64,000 bases of DNA from Microbacterium sp. Root553 (GCF_001426995.1 NZ_LMFY01000001.1:2229675-2293674); one strand, 5' to 3'. Shown: positions 24,197 through 33,035, counted from the first letter of the stretch. Translations and numbers: made by a program. Notes: generated by a model not told the origin, from the sequence alone.

Positions 24197-25198
24197 ATGT
24201 CCTCCCGACCTCGCGACGCCGATCCTCTGCTGGGTGACCTCTCCGAGGGGGAGATCCTGCGGGCGATCCTGTCGCGGACCGCACGCGGCAGCCACACGCT
24301 GCTCGGCCCCGGCGACGATGCGGCGGTCATCGCCGCCCCGTCGGGATCTGTGGTCGCCACCACCGACACTCTCGTGCACGGCCCGGACTTCCGTCTCGCA
24401 TGGTCGTCGGGGTACGACCTCGGCTGGAAGGCGGCAGCGGTCAATCTCGCCGATGTCGCGGCGATGGGTGCCCGTCCCACCGCGCTGCTCGTCGCGCTGG
24501 CGATCCCGCGCGACCTGCGGCTGTCGTTCGTGGAGCGTCTGGCCGACGGCTTCCGCGAGGCCTGCGCAGCGCTCGCCCCGGGGTGCGCCGTGGTCGGGGG
24601 AGACCTGACCGTCTCCGACGTGCTCACGGTCGCGGTGACCGCGCTCGGCGACCTCGAGGGACGCGCGCCGGTGACGAGAGCGGGCGCGCGGATCGGGGAC
24701 ATCGTCGCGATCGCGGGGGAGCTCGGCCACGCCGCGCACGGACTGTCGGTCCTGTTCGGCAGATTCCGCGAGGCGGGCACGGGGGTGCCGGTGCCCGTCG
24801 ACGTGTCGGTCCTCCGCTCCGGAGAGAGAGCGGCGCTGCAGGCGCAGCTCCGGCCGACCCCGCCGATCGGGCTCGGTCCGTTCGCGGCGACCGCCGGCGC
24901 CACCGCGATGATGGACGTCTCCGACGGTCTCGCCCTCGACGCGCGACGGATGGCGGCGGCATCCGAGGTGACGATCGCCCTCGACGCGGCGATGCTCGGC
25001 GACGATCCTCTGCGTGCTCTCGCGGGCGGGGAGGATCATGCCCTGCTGGCCGCGTTCCCACCGGGGGCGCTGCCCGCGGGATTCCGCATCATCGGCGAGG
25101 TGCGTGCGCGTGGCGATCACGACCTGCTGGTCGACGACGCCCCTGTCGACGTCTCGGGCTGGGATCCCTACCGCGACTGGGACTCGGCGTCGGGCTGA
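24197..25198 (+). CDS. thiL: thiamine-monophosphate kinase
   Basis: A 333-residue PurM/ThiL-superfamily kinase that phosphorylates thiamine monophosphate to thiamine pyrophosphate. The ATP/metal site LGPGDDAAVIA lies near residue 36, followed by TTDTLVHGPDF, the GWKAAAVNLADVAAMGARP block and DVSDGLALDARRM. Length matches the family (about 320-340). The ATG is at the predicted transcription start. Its last 31 bases overlap the convergent rsmD gene. No other thiamine genes are in the window. Confidence 0.92.
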   Translation: MSSRPRDADPLLGDLSEGEILRAILSRTARGSHTLLGPGDDAAVIAAPSGSVVATTDTLVHGPDFRLAWSSGYDLGWKAAAVNLADVAAMGARPTALLVALAIPRDLRLSFVERLADGFREACAALAPGCAVVGGDLTVSDVLTVAVTALGDLEGRAPVTRAGARIGDIVAIAGELGHAAHGLSVLFGRFREAGTGVPVPVDVSVLRSGERAALQAQLRPTPPIGLGPFAATAGATAMMDVSDGLALDARRMAAASEVTIALDAAMLGDDPLRALAGGEDHALLAAFPPGALPAGFRIIGEVRARGDHDLLVDDAPVDVSGWDPYRDWDSASG

Positions 25199-25770
25199 GC
25201 GGAGTCTGCGCGGGCCGCCGGCTGCGCCCACCACAGGGTGGTGTCGCCGTACGACTTCTCGCGGATGAGCTCGAGCCCGGCAGCGTCGAGGTCCGGCGGC
25301 GTGGAACGGCGGGCCCGTTCGACGATCACCAGGGCGTCGGGTGCGAGCAGCGGCGCCAGACCCACGAGGTCGGCGGTCATCGCCGCGTCGTCGAGGTCGT
25401 AGGGAGGGTCGGAGAAGACGAGATCGTAAGGTCCCGTCGCGCGCTGCAGGAACGCGCGGACGCTGCTCTGGTGCACGCGGCCCGAGGGGAGTCCCGCTTT
25501 GGCGACCGTCGCGGCGTTCCGTCGGATGAGCCCCGCCGCCGTCCGGCCCTGCTCGACGAGGTCGGCGCTCGCGGCTCCACGGCTGAGGGTCTCCAGCCCC
25601 AGCGCCCCGGAGCCGGCGTAGAGATCGAGCACGCGTGCGCCGAAGATGACGTCGGCCGAGTCGAGACCGCCGAAGAGCGACTCCCGCACGCGGTCGCTGG
25701 TCGGTCGTGTTCCCGACGAGGGCACGTCGAGTCGCGCGCCTCCCGCCCTGCCCGCGATGATCCTCGTCAC
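25168..25770 (-). CDS. rsmD: 16S rRNA (guanine966-N2)-methyltransferase
   Basis: A 200-residue SAM-dependent methyltransferase of the RsmD family. The conserved N-terminus MTRIIAGRAGGARLDVP is followed by RPTSDRVRESLF. The SAM-binding motif is VLDLYAGSGALGLE, and the N2-methylation motif is SDPPYD. It modifies G966 of 16S rRNA in the assembled 30S subunit. The start is GTG at 25770. The C-terminus extends about 15 residues past the core. It is convergent with thiL and divergent from recG, which is the usual rsmD-recG-coaD neighbourhood. Confidence 0.93.
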   Translation of the reverse strand: MTRIIAGRAGGARLDVPSSGTRPTSDRVRESLFGGLDSADVIFGARVLDLYAGSGALGLETLSRGAASADLVEQGRTAAGLIRRNAATVAKAGLPSGRVHQSSVRAFLQRATGPYDLVFSDPPYDLDDAAMTADLVGLAPLLAPDALVIVERARRSTPPDLDAAGLELIREKSYGDTTLWWAQPAARADSAQPDAESQSR

Positions 25771-25819
25771 CTGATCACGATACGACAGCCGCGGTGCGCG
25801 TCGTGTCGGCGCCGCCTCC

Positions 25820-25825
25820 TAGACT
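25820..25825 (+). promoter_or_regulatory. -10 element of recG
   Basis: TAGACT, 6 nt, then ATG 25832. No Shine-Dalgarno is seen. Confidence 0.5.
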
Positions 25826-25831
25826 CGGAGC

Positions 25832-28006
25832 ATGTCGCTCACGCTCGATTCGTCGCTGGAGGACGCGCTCGGCGCGACACCGGCGAAGACCCTCGGTCGC
25901 GCGTTCGGCATGAAGACGGTCGGCGACCTGCTCTCGCACTATCCGCGACGGTATGCCGACCCCGGCGAGCTCACGCCGATCCGGGAGCTCCCGATCGGTG
26001 AGACCGTGACGATCGTCGCCGAGGTGCTGTCGTCGAGTGCGCGGGCCATGCGCAACCGTCGGGGAGCGATGGTCGACGTGGTCATCGGCGACGGCATCGG
26101 CAAGATGTCGCTGACCTTCTTCGCGAAGAACCTGGCTGCGGCGAAATGGCGCTCCGACGACCTCGCGGTCGGGCGCCGTGGCGTGTTCTCCGGCAAGGTG
26201 GGCGAGTTCAACGGAATGACGCAGTTCGCGCATCCGGAATACGAGCTCTTCGACGACGAAGACGCCGCGCGGCGCCGCGCCGATGCCAGAGCAGCGGTGC
26301 TCATCCCGATCTATCCGGCGACCTCGACCCTGCAGACCTGGCAGATCGCGAAGTTCGTGGCTCGTGTCCTCGATGCGGTCGATGACGTCCCCGAACCGCT
26401 CGCCGACGACGTGCGGGCGCGCGAGGAGCTGCTGACGGCTCGCGAGGCGCTCGAACTGATCCACCGCCCCAAGACGCGCAACGACATCGACCCCGCGGTG
26501 CGCACCCTGCGCATGCACGAGGCGCTGACGCTGCAGACCGCTCTGCTGCAGCAGCGCGATGCGGTGCGGTCGCTCTCGGCGACGGCCCGACCTGCCAGGC
26601 CCGGAGGGCTGCTCGAGCGATTCGACGCATCCCTGCCCTACGACCTCACCCCCGATCAGCAGACGGTGGGAGCGCAGGTCGCCGACGACCTCGTCGGGTC
26701 CTGGCCGATGAACCGGCTGGTGCAGGGCGAGGTGGGCTCGGGAAAGACGCTGGTGGCGCTGCGCGCGATGCTCCAGGTCGCCGAGTCCGGTGGTCAGGCG
26801 GCGCTCATCGCACCGACCGAGGTGCTCGCCGGGCAGCACCTGCGCTCGATCGCCAAGATGCTCGGACCCCAGCTCGCGCCGTCGGTCATGCCGACGCTGC
26901 TGACCGGGCAGATGCCGGCGGCTGAGCGCCGCAAGGCGGCACTGCGGGTGGCGTCGGGTCAGGCGCTGATCGTGGTCGGCACGCACGCCCTGCTCGGTGA
27001 GAAGACGACCTTCGCGGATCTCGGTCTGGTCGTCGTCGACGAGCAGCACCGTTTCGGCGTGGAGCAGCGCGAGGCGCTCCGCGCGAAGGGATCGAGTCCG
27101 CACGCGCTCGTGCTCACGGCGACGCCCATCCCTCGCACCGTCGCGATGACGGTGTTCGGCGACCTCGACACCTCGGTGATCCGCACGATGCCGAAGGGCA
27201 GAGCGGGGATCGAGTCGTTCGTCGCACCGCTCGCGGAGCACCCGGGGTGGTTCAACCGGGTCTGGGACCGGGCTGCCGAGGAGATCGCGCAGGGGCGGCA
27301 GGTGTTCGCGGTCTGCGCCGCGATCGACACCGCGAAGAAGACGGCAGAGTCCGGCGAGCAGCCGCTCGCGCAACCGGAGGGGGCCACAGGTCCCCGGTGG
27401 GGCGTGGTGCAGCTCGACGAGGCGCTCGCGACGCACCCGCGGCTCGGAAGCGTGCGGCGCGCCGTGCTGCACGGGCGCATGCCCTCGGACGAGAAGGACG
27501 CGGTGATGCAGGCCTTCGCCCGCGGAGAGATCGATCTGCTGGTGGCGACCACCGTGATCGAGGTCGGCGTCGATGTGCCGAACGCGTCGACGATGATCGT
27601 CCTCGACGCCGACCGGTTCGGCGTGTCGCAGCTGCATCAGTTGCGTGGCCGCGTGGGTCGAGGCGGAGTTCCCGGTCTCTGCCTGCTCGTGACCGAGGCG
27701 GAATCCGGCTCGGTCGCCCGCGAACGGGTCGATGCGGTGGCCGCCACCCTCGACGGCTTCGCCCTCGCCGAGGTGGATCTCGAGCTCCGCGGCGAGGGCG
27801 ACGTGCTCGGTGCCGCGCAGGCGGGTGTGCGCTCGTCGCTGAAGCTGCTGCGCGTCGTCAAGGACTCCGGACTCATCCTCAGGGCGCGGGAGCTCGCCGA
27901 GAGCATCCTCGCCGCCGATCCCGATCTCGTGGCCAACTCGGGTCTGCGATCGGCGATCGAGCGGCGTGTGACCGACGATGACCGCGCGGCACTCGCCAAG
28001 AACTGA
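25832..28006 (+). CDS. recG: ATP-dependent DNA helicase RecG
   Basis: A 724-residue superfamily 2 helicase that remodels stalled forks and branched DNA. The N-terminal wedge (about 1-250) contains the OB fold with VTIVAEVLSSSARAMRNRRG. Helicase motif I is GEVGSGKTLVALRAM, motif II is DEQHRFG and motif III is LTATPIPRT. The C-terminal helicase domain has TTVIEVGVDVPNASTM and the motif VI QLHQLRGRVGRGG. Length is standard (about 690-740). It is separated from coaD by 30 bases that hold the coaD -10. The ATG appears at the transcription start. Confidence 0.96.
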   Translation: MSLTLDSSLEDALGATPAKTLGRAFGMKTVGDLLSHYPRRYADPGELTPIRELPIGETVTIVAEVLSSSARAMRNRRGAMVDVVIGDGIGKMSLTFFAKNLAAAKWRSDDLAVGRRGVFSGKVGEFNGMTQFAHPEYELFDDEDAARRRADARAAVLIPIYPATSTLQTWQIAKFVARVLDAVDDVPEPLADDVRAREELLTAREALELIHRPKTRNDIDPAVRTLRMHEALTLQTALLQQRDAVRSLSATARPARPGGLLERFDASLPYDLTPDQQTVGAQVADDLVGSWPMNRLVQGEVGSGKTLVALRAMLQVAESGGQAALIAPTEVLAGQHLRSIAKMLGPQLAPSVMPTLLTGQMPAAERRKAALRVASGQALIVVGTHALLGEKTTFADLGLVVVDEQHRFGVEQREALRAKGSSPHALVLTATPIPRTVAMTVFGDLDTSVIRTMPKGRAGIESFVAPLAEHPGWFNRVWDRAAEEIAQGRQVFAVCAAIDTAKKTAESGEQPLAQPEGATGPRWGVVQLDEALATHPRLGSVRRAVLHGRMPSDEKDAVMQAFARGEIDLLVATTVIEVGVDVPNASTMIVLDADRFGVSQLHQLRGRVGRGGVPGLCLLVTEAESGSVARERVDAVAATLDGFALAEVDLELRGEGDVLGAAQAGVRSSLKLLRVVKDSGLILRARELAESILAADPDLVANSGLRSAIERRVTDDDRAALAKN

Positions 28007-28023
28007 CCCCCGCGCCGCGTGCT

Positions 28024-28029
28024 TTAGGC
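28024..28029 (+). promoter_or_regulatory. -10 element of coaD
   Basis: TAGGCT, 7 nt, then ATG 28037. The intervening GGGGGA could also serve as a weak ribosome site. Confidence 0.45.
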
Positions 28030-28036
28030 TGGGGGA

Positions 28037-28534
28037 ATGAGCAGTCGGATCGCTGTCGTCCCGGGTTCCTTCGATCCGCCGACCCTGGGTCATCTCGATG
28101 TGATCCGTCGCGCGGCGAAGCTGTATGACGAACTCCACGTGCTCGTCGTGCACAACCCCGGCAAAGAGGCGATGCTCCCGATCGCCCAGCGCATGTCGCT
28201 GATCGAGCAGTCCATCGCCGACGAGGGCATCGGTGACAACGTCGTGGTGGGATCGTGGAGCATGGGCCTGCTGGTCGACTACGCGCGTGACGTGGGCGCA
28301 GGAGTGCTGGTCAAGGGCATCCGCTCGCAGATCGACGTCGCCTACGAATCGCCCATGGCGATCGTGAACCGTCACCTCGCCGACATCGAGACGGTCTTCC
28401 TGCTGCCCGACCCCGCGCACGCGCTCGTGTCGAGCTCGCTGGTGAGACAGGTCGCCGGTCTCGGCGGCGACGTGTCGCCGTTCGTACCGCCGGCCGTCGC
28501 CGCGTTCCTCGACACCGGCTCCCGCGGCATCTAA
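28037..28534 (+). CDS. coaD: phosphopantetheine adenylyltransferase
   Basis: A 165-residue nucleotidyltransferase that adenylates 4'-phosphopantetheine in coenzyme A synthesis. The HxGH-type motif is [15 protein letters not shown]. The [22 protein letters not shown] helix and the C-terminal [20 protein letters not shown] are family markers. Family members usually have PVTxGH where this one has PPTLGH. The neighbourhood recG-coaD-DUF177-rpmF-rnc is the common actinobacterial order. A short upstream region contains its own promoter. Confidence 0.95.
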   Translation: MSSRIAVVPGSFDPPTLGHLDVIRRAAKLYDELHVLVVHNPGKEAMLPIAQRMSLIEQSIADEGIGDNVVVGSWSMGLLVDYARDVGAGVLVKGIRSQIDVAYESPMAIVNRHLADIETVFLLPDPAHALVSSSLVRQVAGLGGDVSPFVPPAVAAFLDTGSRGI

Positions 28535-28593
28535 GACATCGCCGGGCGCTGTCGCGCTCAGCACGGAACCAGCCTCGGCCGCCCGAGAGCCGG

Positions 28594-28599
28594 TACCAT
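28594..28599 (+). promoter_or_regulatory. -10 element of DUF177-rpmF-rnc-mutM operon
   Basis: TACCAT, 6 nt, then GTG 28606. The GTG is taken as the start because it sits exactly at the inferred transcription start. Confidence 0.5.
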
Positions 28600-28605
28600 T
28601 GCGGG

Positions 28606-29166
28606 GTGCGTTCCCGAATGAATGGTCCTTTCGTCCTGCCCGTCCGCGACATCGTCCGTAGACCGGGCGAGATGCGCGAGCACGAGTTCTCGGTGACCCT
28701 GAAGGACGGCTGGGGAGAGGGGATCGTGGCCTTCGAGGCCGGGTCCGACCTCGACCTCGACGTCCGTCTGGAGTCCGTCCACGAGGGCATCCTGGTGTCC
28801 GGAACCGCCGATGCGGAGTACTCCGGTGTGTGCGGTCGCTGCCTCATCGACATCACCCGGCCCGTCGAAGTCGAGTTCCAGGAGCTTTTCGCGTATCCTG
28901 GTGAGGAAGAAACTGACTTCGAGGTTCAAGACGACCACGTGGATCTTGAAACTCTGGTCAGGGATGCTGCCGTACTGGCACTTCCTTTTCAGCCGGTGTG
29001 TCAGCCGGATTGCCCGGGTCTCGACCCGGAAACGGGCGAGAGGCTGACCGAGAGCACCGGAACGGAGCAGGCCGCTCCCATCGATCCTCGATGGAGTGCG
29101 CTCCAGAACATCACAGACCAAGACGGCACGGATGAATCTCGTGCCGCCGAGAAAGAAGAGAGCTAG
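28606..29166 (+). CDS. DUF177 (YceD) family protein
   Basis: A 186-residue protein of the YceD/DUF177 family, coded just before rpmF in nearly all bacteria and linked to ribosome or 23S rRNA accumulation. It shows the CGRCLIDITRPVEVEFQELFAYP core. A second Cys pair (CQPDCPGLDPETG) would suit a zinc site with the CGRC pair. GTG 28606 starts the leaderless message; ATG 28618 is an alternative start. The tail is acidic. rpmF begins 2 bases after the stop, so expression is coupled to L32. Confidence 0.88.
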   Translation: MRSRMNGPFVLPVRDIVRRPGEMREHEFSVTLKDGWGEGIVAFEAGSDLDLDVRLESVHEGILVSGTADAEYSGVCGRCLIDITRPVEVEFQELFAYPGEEETDFEVQDDHVDLETLVRDAAVLALPFQPVCQPDCPGLDPETGERLTESTGTEQAAPIDPRWSALQNITDQDGTDESRAAEKEES

Positions 29167-29168
29167 TC

Positions 29169-29378
29169 ATGGCTGGTAACCCCCCGAAGCGCAAGGTATC
29201 CCGTTCGAACACCCGCTCGCGCCGCGCGCAGTGGAAGGCGGCGCCCGTCGCGCTCGTCAAGACCATCGAGAACGGCCAGGTCGTCTACAGCCGCCCGCAC
29301 CAGGCGAAGGTCGTCACCGACTCGCAGGGCACCGAGCTGTTCCTCGAGTACAAGGGTCGCAAGGTCGCCGACGTCTGA
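29169..29378 (+). CDS. rpmF: 50S ribosomal protein L32
   Basis: A 69-residue basic protein. The start MAGNPPKRKVSRSNTRSRRAQWKA is the L32 signature (shown in part: PKRKVSRSNTRSRR). It contains no cysteine at all, so it is the zinc-independent (C-minus) type, lacking the CxxC pairs of zinc-binding L32. It is placed between the DUF177 gene and rnc, with a 17-base gap to rnc. A second, zinc-binding rpmF copy may exist elsewhere in the genome, which the window cannot show. Confidence 0.95.
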   Translation: MAGNPPKRKVSRSNTRSRRAQWKAAPVALVKTIENGQVVYSRPHQAKVVTDSQGTELFLEYKGRKVADV

Positions 29379-29395
29379 GTCGCGACTTCACTACT

Positions 29396-30088
29396 GTGAC
29401 GAAGGTCCCTGAGGGGACGAGACCTCTCCCAGAGAAGCTCCGCGTCGATATCGACGCGGAGCTTCTGGAGTTGGCTCTCACCCATCGCTCCTACGCGTAC
29501 GAGCATGGGGGCATCCCTCATAACGAGCGCCTGGAGTTCCTCGGCGACTCCGTTCTCGGCCAGGCCGTCACCGTGATGCTCTTCACCACGCACCCCACGC
29601 TCGACGAGGGCGAGCTCGCCAAGCGGCGCGCCAGCGTGGTGTCGACCGTCGCCCTGGCGGAGGTCGCACGAGCCATCGGCCTCGGCAGTCACCTGCGGTT
29701 GGGGCGGGGCGAGGAGCAGACCGGCGGACGCGATAAGGACTCGATCCTCGCCGACACCATGGAGGCCGTGATCGGGGCGACGTACCTGTCGGCAGGCCCC
29801 GACGCCGCGACCGAGCTCGTGCTGCGACTGACCGCACCGCTGCTGGCCGATCCCGAGCGCTACGGCGCCGCGATGGACCCGAAGACGAGTCTTCAGGAGC
29901 TCGCGGCTCGCGCCGGTTCACCCCCGCCCGTGTATTCGGTCGAGGCGAGCGGTCCCGATCATGACCGTCGCTTCCTCGCGACCGTCGTCGTCGGCGATGT
30001 CGTGATGACCGGCAAGGGCAGCAGCAAGAAGACCGCCGAGATGGCTGCTGCGCTCAGCGCGTGGCGACTGCTGAACGAGCGTGCCTGA
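29396..30088 (+). CDS. rnc: ribonuclease III
   Basis: A 230-residue double-strand-specific endoribonuclease that processes rRNA and some mRNAs. The catalytic domain has NERLEFLGDSVLG, giving metal ligands E44, E47 and D51, with D120 and E123 in DTMEAVIGA. The C-terminal double-stranded RNA-binding domain runs from about 155 to 228 (KTSLQELAARAG ... KKTAEMAAALSAW). The start is GTG, without a clear Shine-Dalgarno, 17 bases after rpmF. A 34-bp palindrome lies over codons 13-24, suggesting self-cleavage of its mRNA. The 3' end overlaps mutM by 8 bases. Confidence 0.95.
   Translation: MTKVPEGTRPLPEKLRVDIDAELLELALTHRSYAYEHGGIPHNERLEFLGDSVLGQAVTVMLFTTHPTLDEGELAKRRASVVSTVALAEVARAIGLGSHLRLGRGEEQTGGRDKDSILADTMEAVIGATYLSAGPDAATELVLRLTAPLLADPERYGAAMDPKTSLQELAARAGSPPPVYSVEASGPDHDRRFLATVVVGDVVMTGKGSSKKTAEMAAALSAWRLLNERA
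29433..29466 (+). repeat. 34-bp perfect palindrome in rnc coding region
   Basis: AGAAGCTCCGCGTCGAT is followed directly by its exact reverse complement. In RNA it can form a hairpin of about 15 bp with a 4-nt loop, close to an RNase III substrate. The coding meaning (EKLRVDIDAELLE) is kept. Confidence 0.85.
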
Positions 30089-30944
30089 GCTTCCCGAGGT
30101 AGAAGTCGTCAGAGCCGGCCTCGCTCCGGCGGCCACGGGATCGACGATCACCGCGGTCTCGGTCCTCGATGAGAGGGCTCTCACCCGTCACGTCGCCGGC
30201 GCGGCCGACTTCGCGTCCCGTCTCGAGGGCCGTACGTTCTCCGGAGCCGAGCGGCGTGGCAAGTTCCTCTGGCTGCCGCTCGACTCCGACGATGACGCGC
30301 TGATCGCGCACCTGGGCATGAGCGGACAGATGCTGTTGCGTTCGCCGGATGCCGCAGCCGAACGCCATGAGCGGATCCGCATCTTCGTCGAGCATCCTCA
30401 GCACGGCGAGCTCGCGATCGTCTTCGCCGACCAGCGCACCTTCGGCTCGCTCGCCGTCGATCGTCTGGTGCCGGACGGCGCATCTCGCATCCCCACCCAG
30501 GTCGTGCACATCGCGCGGGACCCCGTCGATCCGCTCTTCCACGACGCTGACTTCGTGCGCGCGCTGCGACGCCGCCGCAGTGCCGTCAAGCGGGTGCTGC
30601 TCGACCAGCAGGTCATCAGCGGCGTGGGGAACATCTACGCCGACGAGTCGCTGTGGGCGGCGCGCATCCACCCCGAGACTCCCGCCGACGCGCTCTCGAC
30701 CGCGGCGGTGAAGCGGCTGCTCGCCGAGATCAGGATCGTGCTGGCGAAGGCACTCGCCGAGGGCGGGACGAGCTTCGATTCGCAGTACGTGAACGTGAAC
30801 GGCCAGGCCGGCTACTTCGCGCACTCCCTGAACGCGTACGGGCGGGGCGGCCAGCCGTGCCCACGATGCGGCACCCTGATCGTCCGCGAGGCGTTCATGA
30901 ACCGTTCGAGCCACTACTGCCCGAGGTGCCAGCGACGCCGCTGA
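30081..30944 (+). CDS. mutM: formamidopyrimidine-DNA glycosylase (Fpg)
   Basis: A 287-residue bifunctional base-excision repair enzyme that removes 8-oxoguanine and nicks the strand. After the initiator, PELPEVEVVR gives the catalytic Pro and Glu. The middle helix-two-turn-helix is QVISGVGNIYADESLW. The C-terminal zinc finger has CPRCGTLIVREAFMNRSSHYCPRCQ with four Cys (two CPRC pairs). GTG 30081 overlaps rnc by 8 bases. It is the last gene of the DUF177-rpmF-rnc-mutM operon; smc does not follow directly as in many actinobacteria, because an ABC/GNAT insert lies between. Confidence 0.95.
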   Translation: MPELPEVEVVRAGLAPAATGSTITAVSVLDERALTRHVAGAADFASRLEGRTFSGAERRGKFLWLPLDSDDDALIAHLGMSGQMLLRSPDAAAERHERIRIFVEHPQHGELAIVFADQRTFGSLAVDRLVPDGASRIPTQVVHIARDPVDPLFHDADFVRALRRRRSAVKRVLLDQQVISGVGNIYADESLWAARIHPETPADALSTAAVKRLLAEIRIVLAKALAEGGTSFDSQYVNVNGQAGYFAHSLNAYGRGGQPCPRCGTLIVREAFMNRSSHYCPRCQRRR

Positions 30945-31001
30945 GCGCTCGCTCGCACCTCGGATCTGCGCCCTCGTCCTGCGGGGATGAGGCACACGGC
31001 G

Positions 31002-32324
31002 TCATACAGCGCGGAACGAGCGGCCCAGCAGCGGCGCGGTCGCCCGGGTGCTGGCCCAGACCACCGCGATGCCGAGCGCAAGGACTCCGCCGATCGTGAG
31101 CAGGGATTCCGGGGCGACGATCAGCGCGATGCCGAGCAGCGGGAATACGAGCACGGCCGCGCACAGGGCGGAACCGAGGGCGGTGATCAGCAGCGGCGAC
31201 ATGATCGCACGCTGACGGGCACGGTCGACGGTCGAGACCGGCACACCGAGTCGGTGCAGACTCTGGTGCAGCTCTCTCTGGTCGAGAACAGCGGACGCCT
31301 GGTTCACCCCGACGGACGCGGCGACCATCAGGAACGAGCCGACGAGCGTGATGATGAGCCCCGTGCGCATGTCGGCGGCGAGCGCGGCGTCGGAGGCCGC
31401 GGCGGCCTCGCTGCCCATCGCGTTGATCAGCGAGACGCCGGTTCCGGCGAACACGGCCATGAAGCTGGCCATGGCGATTCCGCTGACCTGGCGCCAGGCA
31501 GCCTTGGGCGCGTCGAGCACCATGCGCGCGGCGAGCAGCCTCTCGGGTGTCTGCGCTCGACGCAGGTGTCGCGACGCGGTGATCTTGAGCACCCACGGTC
31601 CTATGACGTTGAGCACCGCGAGTGCGAGCGCGAACGTGATCGCGAGCACGATGATCGTGACGGCGAGTCCGGCGACCGTGGGGAAGACCTTCACCACGGC
31701 GAATGCGACCACGATGGCCGCGACGCCGAGGACGGCACGAATCCAGTGCACGGGTGCGGCCGTCGCCCGCAACCGCACGCCCAGCGGCGAGATGATCACG
31801 CGCCGCAGTCCGAGGGCGGAGCTTCCCGCGGCGACGACGAGGATGCCGCCGACGACCGCTGCGACGCCCGCCGGGTTCAGCAGCACCGCGTCGAGGCCGA
31901 GGGAGGCACCACGGAAGGGGATCAGTCCGATCAGCGGTGAGATCAGGAGGTAGGCGAGCACCCCGATGATCGCACCGGCAGCGGCGACCACGACCGACTC
32001 GATCACCGTGGCGACCCCCACACCCATCGGCGTGACGCCGAGCAGACGCAGGGTGGAGAGCCGCTCGTCCCGCCGACGAGCGGAGAGTCGGGCCGCGGCG
32101 CCGCCGAGGGTCGTCAGCGGCACCACCAGCAGTACGAGAGCGATCGCGGCCAGCGCCTGATAGATCGGGGCGAAGTCGTCGGTCCATCCCCAGAACGACT
32201 GAGCGCCGCCGACGACGGTGAGCACGAGGGCGGTCACCACGCCGAAGGCGACGATGGGAAGCACCACGACACCGGTCTGCTCCTTCGTGGGACGCAGGAG
32301 CAACGCGAGCACGTTCGGGTTCAT
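31002..32324 (-). CDS. FtsX-like ABC transporter permease
   Basis: A 440-residue membrane protein with about ten hydrophobic segments and two FtsX/MacB permease repeats. The first repeat has SARRRDERLSTLRLLGVT and the second has ELHQSLHRLGVPVSTVDRAR, which are the coupling-helix regions that contact the ATPase. The large periplasmic domain of MacB is missing, so it is the short permease type used for peptides or lipids. The start ATG overlaps the ATPase gene's stop by 4 bases. Substrate unknown. Its 3' end is 58 bases from mutM. Confidence 0.83.
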   Translation of the reverse strand: MNPNVLALLLRPTKEQTGVVVLPIVAFGVVTALVLTVVGGAQSFWGWTDDFAPIYQALAAIALVLLVVPLTTLGGAAARLSARRRDERLSTLRLLGVTPMGVGVATVIESVVVAAAGAIIGVLAYLLISPLIGLIPFRGASLGLDAVLLNPAGVAAVVGGILVVAAGSSALGLRRVIISPLGVRLRATAAPVHWIRAVLGVAAIVVAFAVVKVFPTVAGLAVTIIVLAITFALALAVLNVIGPWVLKITASRHLRRAQTPERLLAARMVLDAPKAAWRQVSGIAMASFMAVFAGTGVSLINAMGSEAAAASDAALAADMRTGLIITLVGSFLMVAASVGVNQASAVLDQRELHQSLHRLGVPVSTVDRARQRAIMSPLLITALGSALCAAVLVFPLLGIALIVAPESLLTIGGVLALGIAVVWASTRATAPLLGRSFRAV

Positions 32325-33016
32325 GCGGACACCCCCGAGGACGCGGCCATCCCATCGCGGACCGCGACGATGCGGGAGCACCGTGCGGCGACCTCAGGGT
32401 CGTGGGTGACGACGAGCAGGGTGCGTCCCTGGCCGGTCGTCGACCACAGGAGCGCGTCCATCACCTCCTGCGAGGTATGCGAGTCCAGGGCGCCGGTGGG
32501 CTCGTCGGCGAACACCAGATCGGCGCCGGTCGCCTGTGCGCGCGCGATCGCGACGCGTTGGGCCTGACCGCCGGATAGCTCGCCGATGCGGCGATCCTCC
32601 ATTCCGGCGAGACCGAGCGCCGCGAGCCAGGCGGCCGCGTGAGTCACGGCATCCGCTCGCTTCACGCCGTTGATCATCGAGGCGAGCGCGACGTTCTCGA
32701 CGGCGGTGAGCTCGGGGATGAGCAGGCCCTGCTGGAAGACGAAGCCGAACCGCTCCCGTCTCAGACGCGAGCGTGCGGACTCGCCGAGAGCGGACAGCTC
32801 GATCGCCGCGCCGGTCGCGGGGCGGTACGTCACGGTTCCGGTGTCAGGGACGATGATGCCGGCGAGCACGTGCAGCAGGGTGGATTTACCCGAGCCGGAT
32901 GCGCCCATGATCGCGACGGATTCGCCGCGTGTGATGGACAGATCCACTCCGGCGAGAGCGTGTGTCTCGCCGTAGGTCTTGGTCAGAGCGTGCGCGTCGA
33001 GGACGGAGTTGTTCAT
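32321..33016 (-). CDS. ABC transporter ATP-binding protein (MacB/LolD type)
   Basis: A 231-residue ATPase. Walker A is GASGSGKST, the Q-loop lies in FVFQQGLLIPELT, the signature is LSGGQAQRVAIARA, Walker B is LVFADEPTGALD and the switch His is VVTHD. The E-P-T-GALD form is the LolD/MacB class, matching the FtsX-like permease that follows with ATGA overlap. ATG 33016 was chosen over an upstream extension because the core begins right after it. An inverted-repeat region in front may be its operator. Confidence 0.88.
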   Translation of the reverse strand: MNNSVLDAHALTKTYGETHALAGVDLSITRGESVAIMGASGSGKSTLLHVLAGIIVPDTGTVTYRPATGAAIELSALGESARSRLRRERFGFVFQQGLLIPELTAVENVALASMINGVKRADAVTHAAAWLAALGLAGMEDRRIGELSGGQAQRVAIARAQATGADLVFADEPTGALDSHTSQEVMDALLWSTTGQGRTLLVVTHDPEVAARCSRIVAVRDGMAASSGVSA

Positions 33017-33035
33017 GTGTCCAGCCTCGCTGCAG

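Noticed and set aside
25775..28564. Long open frame opposite recG and coaD (929 codons)
   Set aside because: No domain or ribosome site; an antisense shadow of two clear genes.
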